Source: Enterovibrio sp. JCM 19048 (GTDB taxonomy: Bacteria > Pseudomonadota > Gammaproteobacteria > Enterobacterales > Vibrionaceae). From it: a stretch of 64,000 nt of DNA. The translations under genes were made by a program, and so were the position numbers. The notes beneath the pieces were generated by a model, which worked only from the letters and a program-made list of their open reading frames with translations, made no database searches and was not told the origin of the DNA. Below are positions 9,618 to 20,094 of the stretch, piece by piece. Position 1 is the stretch's first letter; every line of letters starts with the position of its first letter. The stretch is taken from contig BAXE01000020.1 in assembly GCA_001310415.1 (NCBI GenBank), positions 1-64,000 of the forward strand, written 5' to 3'.

Positions 9618-9866
9618 TTAGATGTAGTAAGCTTCTACAGTGCCTTTCAGGGTGATCAGCAGCGGTTGGCCGCGACGATCCAGCGCTTTAGGTGAAGGGA
9701 TTTTGATCCAACCTTCGCTGATACAGTATTCCTCAACATCCGTACGCTCTTTACCGTTAAAACGGATACCGATTTCGTGCTGGAAGCACTCTTCCACGAA
9801 ATGTGGGCTACGTGGGTTACCAGAAAGATGGTCTGGCAGCGCTGGTTTTGAAGTAGTGTCGTTCAT
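9618..9866 (-). CDS. DUF3297 family protein
   Basis: 82 aa, complete. The sequence (LPDHLSGNPRSPHFVEECF, then IGIRFNGKERTDVEEYCISE, ending in a short beta strand VEAYYI) matches the small conserved DUF3297 family, whose function is unknown. It has its own terminator and a ribosome site ahead of the ATG at 9866. Confidence 0.85.
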   Translation of the reverse strand: MNDTTSKPALPDHLSGNPRSPHFVEECFQHEIGIRFNGKERTDVEEYCISEGWIKIPSPKALDRRGQPLLITLKGTVEAYYI

Positions 9867-9984
9867 GGTTGTGACCTGATGTCATTAGAAAGTGCGCCAT
9901 TGTAGACGTTGCAAGGTAAGTGCTCAAGCAATCTGAGAAAGGCAAATCAACACACTTACGTTTTCATTTCGTGGCTGCCAGAAA

Positions 9985-10016
9985 CGACAAAGCCACCGGG
10001 ATGGTGGCTTTGTAAA
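9985..10016 (-). terminator. Rho-independent terminator
   Basis: Stem ACAAAGCCACC/GGTGGCTTTGT with a short loop, 17 bp past the alaE stop. The T-tract on the minus strand is interrupted. Confidence 0.65.
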
Positions 10017-10032
10017 CGGCTGCGATTCAGGC

Positions 10033-10479
10033 TTAAGCAGCAGGCATTGCAGTCGGCGCAACACGGAACAGTTTACGGCACCTTTCCAGAAACGAACCAT
10101 AAACCACACCCAGTACGCCTGAAAGCAGCGCATTACTCGCGACCGCGGTCAGAATTTGCTCCGGCGCTGCGCCCACGATAAACAGAATGGCAGCATAAAC
10201 CGGTGACTGGAATGCCACATAGGCAACAAAGTCCGCTGCACGTTTCATCCACTTACCGGAGGACTGACGTTGCGCCGCCTTTTGCACTGCATCGCGGAAT
10301 ACACCATATGGCCAGGCGATCAGAATATTGACAGGGATGGAGAGCAGTCGTGAAGCCAGCGATTGTTCAAATGACATTCCGGACACGAAAATTTCAACCA
10401 TCATCCCCGTGACAAAACAAAACACAACCATGGCAAACATATCAGCCACGACACTACGAACGCGGTTAGCGCCACTCAT
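10033..10479 (-). CDS. alaE: L-alanine exporter AlaE
   Basis: 148 aa with four membrane segments (the first is [20 protein letters not shown]), within the usual 149-aa AlaE size. The conserved stretches [20 protein letters not shown] and [14 protein letters not shown] identify the family, which exports L-alanine and related dipeptide products across the inner membrane. The start at 10479 follows GGGGTGAGAA. It stands alone. Confidence 0.93.
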   Translation of the reverse strand: MSGANRVRSVVADMFAMVVFCFVTGMMVEIFVSGMSFEQSLASRLLSIPVNILIAWPYGVFRDAVQKAAQRQSSGKWMKRAADFVAYVAFQSPVYAAILFIVGAAPEQILTAVASNALLSGVLGVVYGSFLERCRKLFRVAPTAMPAA

Positions 10480-10773
10480 TTCTCACCCCAAAATCGCAAA
10501 AAAGTAAACCGGCAAAATGCCAAAAAGAGTAAATAGACTGAGGATTACAAACCAACGACCTGAAGCATCCACATTTGTGCAAACTATGCCCGTAACTGGA
10601 TGAAAATCAGGTTAAAAAACCCGCCGTCATAATCGCTATTAGAACAAAACACCTCTGGATTTAGGCACTATATTTAAATCTCAAACCAGTGTTTTATTCT
10701 GTTTTGGATTAATTGAACAGCCTATATGACCGATTAAATGCTTTGCGAATTTAGTGAGTATTTTGAAGATATT

Positions 10774-11292
10774 TCAATCGATCTTTCTAGAGAGATCACG
10801 TGCCATGATCAGCGCCAACCCCAGTATCTGCAGGAATAGCGCCAAATTGCGGTAACCTGAGATACTGCCAGTGATTTCGCGCTGGGAATCGCTCAATTGC
10901 AGGTTATTCAGATATAGCGTATCTATCTTGTTTCTCAGGAGATCCTGCTTTTCATCAATACCTTTCATGATTTTGCTGAGATTTTCACTGTTGATGGGCA
11001 TGTCGGCCATATTGCTGAAGGGTTGAAGCAATTGGTGGGCAAATGGGACGGGTAAAACGCTCTCCTGAGGGCGCGTTGACATAATGGTCAGTATGGTTTC
11101 CCGGCGGCGTTCCAGGGCATCCACCTGTTGCCAGGTCAGTTGGATAAGTTGGGCGTTAGCGCTTTGGGTTTCAGCATAGGAGGCAGCCTGCTCGCCAAGG
11201 TCATCAATGACAAAATTGGTCATCAGCGCTGCAACGATGTTCATTACCAGGCCAATCGCCACGATCACCCACGTTGGTAAGCCTATCCGCAC
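10774..11292 (-). CDS. Membrane-anchored helical protein, unknown
   Basis: 172 aa. An N-terminal membrane segment (WVIVAIGLVMNIVAALMTNF) is followed by about 115 mostly helical periplasmic residues and a C-terminal membrane segment (NLALFLQILGLALIMARDL), with a short positively charged tail. The topology resembles the sensor part of chemoreceptors or kinases, but no signalling domain follows. I do not recognise the family. The 294 bp upstream of alaE before this gene hold no feature I can support. Confidence 0.7.
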   Translation of the reverse strand: MRIGLPTWVIVAIGLVMNIVAALMTNFVIDDLGEQAASYAETQSANAQLIQLTWQQVDALERRRETILTIMSTRPQESVLPVPFAHQLLQPFSNMADMPINSENLSKIMKGIDEKQDLLRNKIDTLYLNNLQLSDSQREITGSISGYRNLALFLQILGLALIMARDLSRKID

Positions 11293-11382
11293 GGTATCCC
11301 TCCCCTGTCGTTAGAAAAGGTATAGCGCAATTCCATACGCTGAGGCTTCTTATTCCCGTTACGGGTGCGTTCACCAAAAACA

Positions 11383-11409
11383 AAAAAGGCCAGCAGTGGC
11401 TGACCTTCC
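11383..11409 (-). terminator. Rho-independent terminator
   Basis: Stem GGTCAGC/GCTGGCC on the minus strand followed by a run of six T; it ends the gene at 11434-11951. Confidence 0.8.
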
Positions 11410-11433
11410 GTCGATAAAATGGTTATTCAGTTG

Positions 11434-11951
11434 TCAGGCGCTTCTTGCAACTGGCATTACTTGCGCCAGTTTCAGGTAGGCATGCAGCTCACCGTTTTAT
11501 ATTCGATGGCCGAGTGGATGTTGACGGCCTTATTGGCAATCACCCGGCTTTGGTAGCGGTTACCATCCTTTTCTATTTCGAGTTCAAGGATCCCTTGTTC
11601 AAGACGCCAAAAGCCCCGCGCAGGACGACGGTTGAACAGGGTGTACTCTTCCAGCGAACCATCGGCATTAAGCTGTAGTTCTGTCACATAGCCCGCGCTG
11701 CAGCTTTTTATCCAGCGTTGACCACTCACATCCTGCGAGGAAAAAGAGCGTTTGCCCGACATCCAGTCAAAAAGGGCGACTGCATCGACATCTGAGACAT
11801 GGGGCAGGCGGTCGATGTCCAGCATGGCTGCCGTCGAGGATTCACGCATAAAAAGCTGTAGATAGGAGTTGTTTACCTGTTTCTGCATTTCACTTGCCGT
11901 CTCATGTTCCTTGAAAAAGAAGAAGATAACCGCAAGCTCAGTCGCCTTCAT
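11434..11951 (-). CDS. Hypothetical protein (one frameshift near the end)
   Basis: About 172 aa. No family recognised. The body looks like a compact alpha/beta protein with several Trp residues (ALFDWMSGKRSFSSQDVSGQ; RPARGFWRLEQGILELEIE). The frame as read ends at 11472, but a shift there continues as GELHAYLKLAQVMPVARSA to a stop at 11434, which is directly followed by the terminator, so I favour the longer version. The first 20 residues are poor in typical start signals, so the start is uncertain. Confidence 0.6.
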
Positions 11952-12125
11952 CTCCCTTTGGGCAGGAATGTTAACCCGCGCTGAAAATGTACAAACCCGC
12001 GTTGGGAATCACTGCCAATTTCATCCCAGTTTGTTCTGAATCAAATTAGATATAGCAGTCTCACTGGTGAGGCATTGTCGCGTGAACTATCTTTAAACAA
12101 GTGGTTTCGTTGACAGGGGTTAATC

Positions 12126-12455
12126 ATGCGGCAACATATTGTTTATTCAGTATTAATTAGCGCAATACTGGTAGCTGGCGCACAGGCAGCCAGCAAAGAA
12201 GAGCTGGGTGAAGTGGTCACTGAGCGTAACGAAAGCATTTGTAAGCAAAAATTCACTCAGGAAATATTCACCCAACAGCGCATTTTCAGCTCAGACCGCA
12301 ACGGTGCCAAACAACGCCGCCTGGCCGAGCGTAAAATTGAAGCGGCGAGAAACAAATTCAGCCTGACTGCCAGTTACTGTGATGCGTACGATGAACTGAT
12401 TACCTTTACCCCCGAGACACTGGATCGCCGCCCCGGTGATGCCATGTTTGAGTAG
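12126..12455 (+). CDS. Small secreted protein, unknown function
   Basis: 109 aa with a clear signal peptide (hydrophobic YSVLISAILVAGAQA, cleavage after AQA), leaving about 88 residues with two cysteines (SICKQKF and ASYCDAY) that could pair in the periplasm. The mature part is helical and basic. No family recognised. It precedes creA by 100 bp on the same strand. Confidence 0.75.
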   Translation: MRQHIVYSVLISAILVAGAQAASKEELGEVVTERNESICKQKFTQEIFTQQRIFSSDRNGAKQRRLAERKIEAARNKFSLTASYCDAYDELITFTPETLDRRPGDAMFE

Positions 12456-12555
12456 ATTTCTCATCACTGCGCCTATACGTACCTGCCGTTATTAGACTTT
12501 TGCTACAAGCGACTGATAAAGTGTCGCAAAACGCTAACAAACGACAGGTGCTGCT

Positions 12556-13064
12556 ATGCTTACCAACCGTTTTAAATCACACAAGAATACCCTTCGCGCG
12601 GCTGTCGCAGCCTCAGTGATGGGTTTGGCACTCGCGGGCTGTTCCGATAAAGATGAAGTCGGGGATGTAAGCCTTGGATTGTTCACTACCAAAGACATCA
12701 AAATCCAGATTTTCAATGACCCTGAAGTCCCTGGGGTAACCTGTCACATCAGTCACGTCAAAGCAGATTTGGATTTTTCTGATCCTTCCGATATGGGTAT
12801 TTCTTGTCGCCAGACCGGTGAAATTACCGAGGAGATGATTGAACAGGTCGACAAGTCGAAATCCGGTGAAGTGATATTCACGGCATCGAAAAGCATCCTG
12901 TTCAAATCGATGAAAATCCGCCGCATCTTCGATTCAGAAAACCAGACCCTGATGTACCTCTCCTACTCCACCAAGGAAACCCAGGCAGCCACAAGCACAG
13001 CCTTTCTACTGTACCGCTTTGGGGAACCAAAGCGTGGCAATCGCCTGAAACGGCGAAACAATAA
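12556..13064 (+). CDS. creA: CreA family lipoprotein (one frameshift)
   Basis: About 169 aa. The signal sequence ends in the lipobox LALAGC, so a lipid-anchored form is expected. The core GDVSLGLFTTKDIKIQIFND, PGVTCHISHVKADLDFSDPS and the CRQTGEI element are diagnostic of CreA. A frame change near 12985 restores the conserved end HKHSLSTVPLWGTKAW and a TAA at 13064. The periplasmic role is not established. A terminator follows. Confidence 0.85.
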
Positions 13065-13070
13065 GCTTTG

Positions 13071-13103
13071 CGGCGGATTTGCACTGTAAATCCGCCTTTC
13101 TTT
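13071..13103 (+). terminator. Rho-independent terminator of creA
   Basis: Stem GGCGGATTT/AAATCCGCC with a 7-base loop, then TTTCTTT. The loop also contains a one-mismatch parS2-like sequence at 13078-13090, best explained by the stem itself. Confidence 0.8.
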
Positions 13104-13174
13104 AACAGGAATAAGCGTTGGGTTTTCGGTGTGCTGCGATTACCATGCAACCGTCACGTTCAATGGAAGTTCCC

Positions 13175-13753
13175 ATGAAAAACCCATACTCCACTCAAGA
13201 AGTCGAAGCCATCACCACAGAATGGCTGGAGAAGGTCGTTATTGGCCTGAACCTTTGCCCGTTCGCGGCAAAGCCTCAACGCAACAAACAAATCAAAATT
13301 CATGTCACTGAAGCCACCAGCGATGAAGCCATCATGGAGTGTTTGGTTGAAGAGTTGACCCTGCTGGATCATGCTGAAGTTGCGGATTTGGAAACCACCT
13401 TGGTTGTTACCCCAAATCACTTTGCGGATTTTGATGCTTACAACCAGTTTCTGGACGTCGCTGACATGCTGATTGACCAGTTCGGCTGGCGCGGCACTTA
13501 CCAAATCGCGAGTTTCCACCCGGATTATTGCTTTGCCGATTGCGAGCCTGAAGATGACAGCAACCTCACCAACCGTTCACCGTTTCCGGTATTCCACCTG
13601 ATCCGTGAAGCGAGTATTGAGAAGGCGCTGCAATATTACGGCAAGAACGCGGAAGACATCCCGGAGATCAATATCGACCGCGTTTGTAGCCTGACGGATG
13701 AAGAAAGACGCGCACTGTTCCCGTATCTGTTCAGGGCGCCTCAACACAACTAA
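13175..13753 (+). CDS. DUF1415 family protein
   Basis: 192 aa from the ATG at 13175 (GGAAG upstream). Family landmarks are KVVIGLNLCPFA near the start, QIASFHPDYCFAD in the middle and LTNRSPFPVFHLIREASI near the end. The conserved Cys, His and Asp residues hint at a catalytic or metal site, but the function is unknown. Its 3' end overlaps the 3' end of the convergent FAH gene by 23 bp, so both strands are coding there. Confidence 0.88.
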   Translation: MKNPYSTQEVEAITTEWLEKVVIGLNLCPFAAKPQRNKQIKIHVTEATSDEAIMECLVEELTLLDHAEVADLETTLVVTPNHFADFDAYNQFLDVADMLIDQFGWRGTYQIASFHPDYCFADCEPEDDSNLTNRSPFPVFHLIREASIEKALQYYGKNAEDIPEINIDRVCSLTDEERRALFPYLFRAPQHN

Positions 13754-14395
13754 ATTGTGCCAATCGGGTATCACCAAGGGTGAGGGTCAGTGCATCACCA
13801 TTATAAAGCTGCCCTACGCCCTTAGGTGTGCCGGTCAGGACAATATCTCCCGGCTGCAGGGTGAAATACTGGGTAAGATGACAAATCAGCTCAACGACCG
13901 GATTTAGCATCATCCCGGTATCGCCCTGCTGACGGGTGGCACCGTTAATGTCCAACTGGTACTGCAGACGGGTTAGATCCTGCCCGTCAAATGGCACAAA
14001 CGGGCTTTGCACGCAGCTGCCATCAAATGCCTTCGCCAGCTCCCACGGCAACCCTTTTTCCTTCAGTGCGCTTTGCGCTTCCCTACGGGTTAAATCCAGC
14101 GCCACACCAAGCCCTGCAATCGCCGCGATCACCGCCTCCGGTGTTGCGTTTGTCAGCGGTTTATCCACCAGCACTGACAACTCTGCCTCATAGTGGATTG
14201 GCGCCAGCCGCTGACTGAGTGACAGACTGGATGACGTGCCAACCAGCGCACTGGCAGGCTTGATAAACAAAACCGGTTCATCCGGCACAGGGTTGTTCAG
14301 CTCTTTGGCATGTTCAGCGTAATTGCGCCCGATACAAACTGCTTTGCCGGTAGCAGGGCGATTGCATCGCCATTTAGCCACTGGTGTGAGTACAT
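13731..14395 (-). CDS. Fumarylacetoacetate hydrolase family protein (one frameshift)
   Basis: About 220 aa FAH-fold hydrolase. The family motifs are GRNYAEHAKELNNPVPDEPV, the metal-binding HYEAELSVLV (Glu-x-Glu) and DIVLTGTPKGVG. The start is ATG 14395 (AGGAG upstream), giving MYSHQWLNGDAIALLPA, joined by a frame change near 14345 to TGKAVCIGRN. Close relatives hydrolyse acylpyruvates or decarboxylate oxaloacetate; which of these applies is not visible. Confidence 0.87.
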
Positions 14396-14625
14396 CCTTT
14401 TTCTCCTGTTCTGGCGACGTTTCAATCCGTGATTCAAGTTGGGTTTCTGTTGGCTTAGAGCCTGTGTTTCACTCTTGATAAAACACGATCTTAGATGGAT
14501 TTTTCTTTTAATTCTGCGCCCATGGTAAGACCTAGTTATCACTTTGCCAATTGGTACGTTGTCGGAATAGCTGGTCAGGTCAACGCTTTAGATAAATATA
14601 ATTATCCGGGAATGCGCTGATCATA

Positions 14626-15318
14626 ATGGACGACTTTGACTACGAGGTCCCTGTATCCTGCATCATTTTTGACTGCGATGGCACGCTTGTCGACAGTGAA
14701 GTTCTGGCACAAATGGCCATTGTCGAAGTATTTGCCAAGCATGGTGTGAAACTCGATTTGCAGGATTGTCTCGACAACTTCCAGGGCGGAAAGCTGGCCG
14801 ATGTGTTAATGCAAACCTGCGAGCGCTACCAGCTTCAGCTCTCTATCGATGAGCTTGAACTCCATTACCGGGAAATTTGCCAGCGGCTATTTTCCGACCA
14901 CCTTGAGCCAATTGAGGGGGTACCGGAGCTACTCCTGATGCTGAAAGACGTCGGCATTGATATGTGTGTGGCATCTAATGGCCCGGTGAGCAAAATGGAA
15001 ATGTCGCTGGAAATGACTGGGCTGTTGCCGTATTTCCGTGACCATCTGTTCAGTGGCTTTGATGCGAACAGTTGGAAGCCTGCACCGGATTTGCTCCATT
15101 ATGCTGCCATGAATATGGCCGTCCCGACGCAGGAGTGCATGTTTATCGATGACACCATTTTGGGTGTACAAGCGGGGATCAACGCGGGCATGCGGACGGT
15201 ATTTTTCAACTCGCGCCAGAATGTGATTGTCGACCATCCACTGGTGGTGACTGTGACGTCGATGAATGAGCTGAAAACGCTTCTGGAGCGCCTTCCTCTC
15301 TCCAATTGCTGGGCATAA
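14626..15318 (+). CDS. HAD-superfamily phosphatase
   Basis: 230 aa, intact. Motif I is IIFDCDGTLVDSE, with both catalytic Asp residues. Motif II is VASNGPV, motif III the Lys in SWKPAPD, and motif IV FIDDTILG. A helical cap lies between motifs I and II, the IA subclass of HAD enzymes. Nearest by memory is YieH, a 6-phosphogluconate phosphatase, but substrate specificity in this class is broad. It is divergent from the FAH gene across 230 bp. Confidence 0.88.
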   Translation: MDDFDYEVPVSCIIFDCDGTLVDSEVLAQMAIVEVFAKHGVKLDLQDCLDNFQGGKLADVLMQTCERYQLQLSIDELELHYREICQRLFSDHLEPIEGVPELLLMLKDVGIDMCVASNGPVSKMEMSLEMTGLLPYFRDHLFSGFDANSWKPAPDLLHYAAMNMAVPTQECMFIDDTILGVQAGINAGMRTVFFNSRQNVIVDHPLVVTVTSMNELKTLLERLPLSNCWA

Positions 15319-15344
15319 CTGACCCTGACGACATTTATGCGCGA

Positions 15345-18300
15345 TCAGGAGTGCGCGATCAAGGCGCCATCTTCTATCATACGCCCCAGAATTTCTGCAC
15401 CTGAGCCACCACTGACACCAAGCAGTTCCACGCTCAAATCATCCAGTGTTTTGTTTTCAAACACGATGACCTGATCTTCCGTCACGCCGTCGCTGGCAAT
15501 AGTCAGAGTCGCATTCCCATCTGTGTTGGTCAGTGACACCAGATAATCATCAAGGTTTTCTGCTGTCGCGCCATCAAGCAAATCCGATAAATCCAACACA
15601 TCCGAACTGACATCAAAATCTGTCAGGGTATCGATGGTGCCCACGCCGGCATCCCCGGAAAGGAAACTGAAGAGATCTTCTCCCTGCCCGCCGGTCAAGG
15701 TGTCACTGCCCTGACCGCCAACAATCAAATCGTTACCCAAACCACCATCAATCAAGTCCGCTCCGGCATTGCCATATAGGCTGTCATTGCCCCCTTCACC
15801 CACTATCACGTCGTCTTCGCTGAAGCCGACCAAGGTGTTGGCAAAGTCATCACCGGTCAATTCGGTGTCATTGATCAGATCGCTCAGGCTAGCGTCATTG
15901 TTGTCTTCAAGACGGATATCCAAACGGCTTTCGACCTGCAATCCCGATGCGTTCTCCAGGGTGTAGGAGAATGATTCCAGCAAATCGGCCGCGGGGAGAT
16001 CTATCATCAGGTGGTAGGTAAAATCCCCTTTGTTGTGCACACCGTCATCCTGACCGTATACCGTGAGCGAACCATAGGGGGTTTCAATCAGTATCGTGCC
16101 TTCAGAAGCATTGTAGGTGGCACCGTCGTACTGGATAGCAGCGAATGTCCACTCCCCGCTTAACGCATCGTTGGTAAACAGGTTCCCCATTGCCATATGG
16201 GTATCGGCCACTTCACTACCCAGACCCGCAGTTTGCACTGTCACAACATCCGCAACCGGGCGCAGTAAGTCGTTGTAACTAAGCGTGAGATCGGCCTGCG
16301 CGCTGTTGCCTGCATCATCGGTGAGGGTATAGGTGAACACTTCATCCAATACGGAGACAGCGGATAGTGAGGCAAAAACGGAATCTACAGTGACACCCTC
16401 TTTATCCACCACCAAATACTGGAACGCGCCGGACGCAGAGACAGACAGCTCGCTGCCGTCATAAGTGCTGCTACCTGAATCCACCACAGTGCCCGCAGAA
16501 TCGTAGACATACCAGTCGACCGTTTCACCGGTGCTGATGCCATCGAGCGCAAGTGTGGCGCTGTCGACATCCTGCTCAAAGCCATAAACGGTTGCGTGGT
16601 ATGTGATAGAACCTGCATCAGTATCAAAGGTAAACATGGCTGCTGTCAGGTCGTCTTTGTCGACGTTTTCCAGCGTCAGTGTGCCATTATCCAGCGTGAT
16701 CACCGTGTCGGCACCGTCTTGCACCAATGCCAGTTCAGCAAAGGTGTCGATGTTGGTGGCGTTTTTAATAACAATGGTTTCGTTTGCCGTTTTGAAGTCC
16801 GTGATGACATCATCACCGGATTCATACACGAACACGTCTTTACTGTTGCCGCCGGTTAAGGTGTCATCGCCCTCACCACCGCTGAGGTAGTCTTTACCGT
16901 TTCCGCCATCAAGGCTGTCGTTGCCTTCACCGCCATAGAGTAAATCTTCCCCGTTGTTGCCGCTCAGGTATCGTTGCCACCGTAACCATAGAGTGTGTCT
17001 CCCTGGTTAGTACCATTGAGCACGTCATCACTGGTGTTCCCTGCCGGTACCTCTGCACCGGAAGGGTTTAGCATGGCCTCCAAATCAAGACCCGCACCAG
17101 GGTCATCACTGATGAACAGTGCGTCACTTCGGTCATTGCCAAAGAAAGTCACCCCATCTGAAGTCTGTTCAAATGTGGTGAGGTTGCTGGCATAGAATTC
17201 GGTTTGAACGCTGGAGGTGTACTGGTAATTGCCGCTTTGTGACAGAGTCAGCGAACCGAAATCCGTTTCAATAGTAACGCCGGAAGACGGTACGTCGTAA
17301 TCAATGCCATTGTGAGTCACTGTTTCTACGCGCAGGGTTTCAACTGACAGTATGCTGTCTTCACCCGCGCCATTTGAGCCCGAAATTACATTGCCGCTGG
17401 CTACTGACAGTGTCGCTGTCACAGCCGCATCATCAGCCGCAGAGATATCTTCCACGCGGGTGATGTTGATTGTCTCACTCGCGCTTGTGGTATACACGCC
17501 GTCCGTGGCAGAGACAGACAGCGACAGAGTGCTCAGCGCCAGCAAGTCATTGTTCACGGCCGCCACACCGGCTTCTGTCAACAGAACCTGATCCCCACTC
17601 AACACAAAGTACCCATCGCTGTTGTTGGTGAGCGACACGGATGTGCCGTTTTCGTCAGCGTCTGTGACCATGACAGTGGCGACCACGGTGGCAGTGCTGA
17701 CGGATTCTTCAGTGAGTGTATTTGCTGATATCACCACGTCCGGCGCATTGTCATTCACCCTGGTGACAGTCACATCACCATCCGCGGTGACTTCGTGGAC
17801 CGTGTCACTGGCCTTAACAGTAAACGAAATGCTGCTTAGCTCTGCCACATCGTCATTAATGGCGGCAACACCTGCAGCGGTAAGCTGAACTTCATTGCCG
17901 ACTATCTTGATCCAATCGCCATGCTCAGAGGTCAAGGTATAGGTCAGGGTATCCAAATCTGCATCGTGACTGATAATGGTCGCCAACACATCGTTTTCGG
18001 CGACATCCTGTTCGGTGAGATCGCTCAGCGCCAGACTGATTTCCGGTGCGTTGTCGTTAACCCGGGTCACGCTAACGTCGGCATACTCGACCACGTTGTA
18101 GGCACCATCAAAGGCACGCACATACAAAGGCATGTCTTTGATGGCAGAAACACCGTCAAGGTTGATGGCGGCAACACCTTCTGCCGTCAGGTATACCTCG
18201 TTGCCTTCCAGTCTGAAATAGCCATTGTCGTCGTTGACCAGAGAAAGGGTAATATCATCGCCGTCCGCGTCTGACACTGTCACGGTTGCGACGAGAGTTT

Positions 18301-19849
18301 GCTCGGTGACCGCTTCTTCTGTCAGGGTCTCCAGCGCCAACGAAATCTCCGGGGTATTGTCGTTCTCACGGCCAACAATAAAGGCCGCCGACGTTTCACT
18401 GGTGTTGGTACCGTCCGACGCCCTGACGGTCACCGTCAGGTTTGTGATATCCAGCGAATCATCCTGAATAGCGGTAACGCCCGCCGCAGTCAGGGTGACG
18501 TTGCCATCCGAAAGGGCAAAGTAGTTGTCGTCGTTGTTGAGAAGTTCAAGGGTGACTTCATCACCATCGGCATCGGAAACCGCCACCACAGCGACAATCT
18601 GTCCAACCGCAGCAGAGGTTTCACTCACATCACTGGTGGTGATATCTACGGCAGGTGAGTTGTCATTAACACGAGTGACCACCACAATGTCGGATGCACT
18701 GACTTCAAACAGGCCATCTGTGGCGGTCAGGTATATCTCGAGTGATTCAATCGCCAGCGCATCATTTTCGATCGCTTCAAAACCTGCTCTGGTCAGGGTT
18801 ATCTCACCATCACCAAGGGCTAGATAGCCGTCGTCATTGTCTGACAGCGTATAGGTCAGGGTATTGCCGTCTGCATCTGAACCAGAGAACGTCGCGACGA
18901 CCATGCCTTCTTCGACGGCATTTTCGGTGAGAGGTATTGTAGCTAAAGTGATATCCGGCACATTGTCATTCACCTGATTGACCACCAGCTGTCCACTTGC
19001 CCGGACGGTAAACTCGCCATCACTGACTTCCACTTCAACTTGCATCGCAGTCAGTGAAAGGGTGTCGCTGTTTACCGCATCCACACCCGCCTGTGTCAGG
19101 ACAACCTGATTTCCTTCGATACGGAAATAGCCTTCGCCGTCCCCGACCAACGCGTAACTCAGGCTGTCATTGTTGGCATCTACCGCGTTAATGTTGGCTA
19201 CCGCCTGGCCTTCGGAAACCGCTTCTTCGGTGACCGCCTGCATACTGAGTGAGACGGTTGGTGCTTCGTTTACTTCTGTGGTTTCAGTTTGAATGGGTGT
19301 TTCCGGAGCAGGTGTCGCCGCAACCGTGGTTTCTTCATTTTGCGCTTCAAGCAGGCGCTCGTAGAAAAGACGCTGCAAGGTTGAGAGTGAGCCCAGCTGC
19401 GGACTGGATAATATGTCGGCCGTCAGGGATTCAACGTCATCCGCTTGTTCATCCTGGGATTCTTCAAGCAGTTCAGAGACCGTTTTTCCTGATGAAGCCC
19501 CGTTTTGGATGCTGACATCGCCAGCGACAAAGAAGCTGGATGTGCTCGTGCTTTGGCCTGCCGCAGGATCGGCGTTTTCGGTGGGGTCTTCACCCTCTTC
19601 AACATCGCGTTGCAGGGCATTGATTGCGGCATCTGCATCCGGGGGTGTTTCGAAACGAAAACCACTGTTGGCGTTGACGCGGATTTCCCGCTCACCGTTT
19701 TCTTTTAATAACGCCTGACTGCCATTTTCGGTCACCAGTACTTCTTCTGGCTTAAGTTCGGCATAAAGCTCAGCCGCCCGGACACTGCCGTCCGGTGCAA
19801 AGATGATGGCATTCCCATCGAGTTCTGTGATGATCATCTTGCCGGCCAT
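15345..19849 (-). CDS. RTX adhesin with LapG-cleavable retention module (one frameshift)
   Basis: Large secreted surface adhesin, about 1,500 aa. Start chosen at ATG 19849 (MAGKMIITELDG), with GAGG eight bases upstream. Order: an N-terminal retention module of about 90 residues, a PAAG motif at residues 95-98, a Gln/Glu-rich linker, six tandem cadherin-like repeats of about 97 residues (each begins near NDN-PEISLA and contains DGYFxLxGNxVxLTxAGV), then glycine/aspartate RTX repeats (GGLGNDLIVGGQGSDTLTGG) and a C-terminal type I secretion signal. A frame change near 16965 lies inside the first RTX block. The PAAG position matches the di-alanine site cut by LapG in LapA-type adhesins. Its exporter and protease are probably those at 34-42 kb. 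Confidence 0.88.
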
Positions 19850-20049
19850 AGCAATGTCCTCACTTCTACCCAAATCCGCGGTTTTCAAGGCTCCAACGCG
19901 CCATCAATGCTTCAGATACACGTCCCCGCTACTAACTCTAGTTGACATTTCTCGTATGTGACAAATTTGTCATTAATACGATAATCAGTCTAATTTATGG
20001 CAAAACTGTTAGCTTGCTTCAGAAGCTTGCCTAACTACATGATTTGAAA

Positions 20050-20079
20050 TAAAAAAGGGACGCTTTCGCGTCCCTCGGT
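20050..20079 (-). terminator. Rho-independent terminator of putP
   Basis: Stem GGGACGC/GCGTCCC with a tight loop and a T-run on the minus strand, 15 bp after the putP stop. Confidence 0.85.
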
Positions 20080-20094
20080 TCAATAAATTATCAG

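Noticed and set aside
10545-10568. Partial resemblance (CAACGACCTGAAGCATCC) to the end of the element at 7274
   Set aside because: Only about 11 bases are shared (ACGACCTGAAG) and no matching inverted end was found nearby.
13078-13090. parS2-like TTTGCACTGTAAA
   Set aside because: It has one mismatch and lies in the stem-loop of the creA terminator, whose symmetry explains it.
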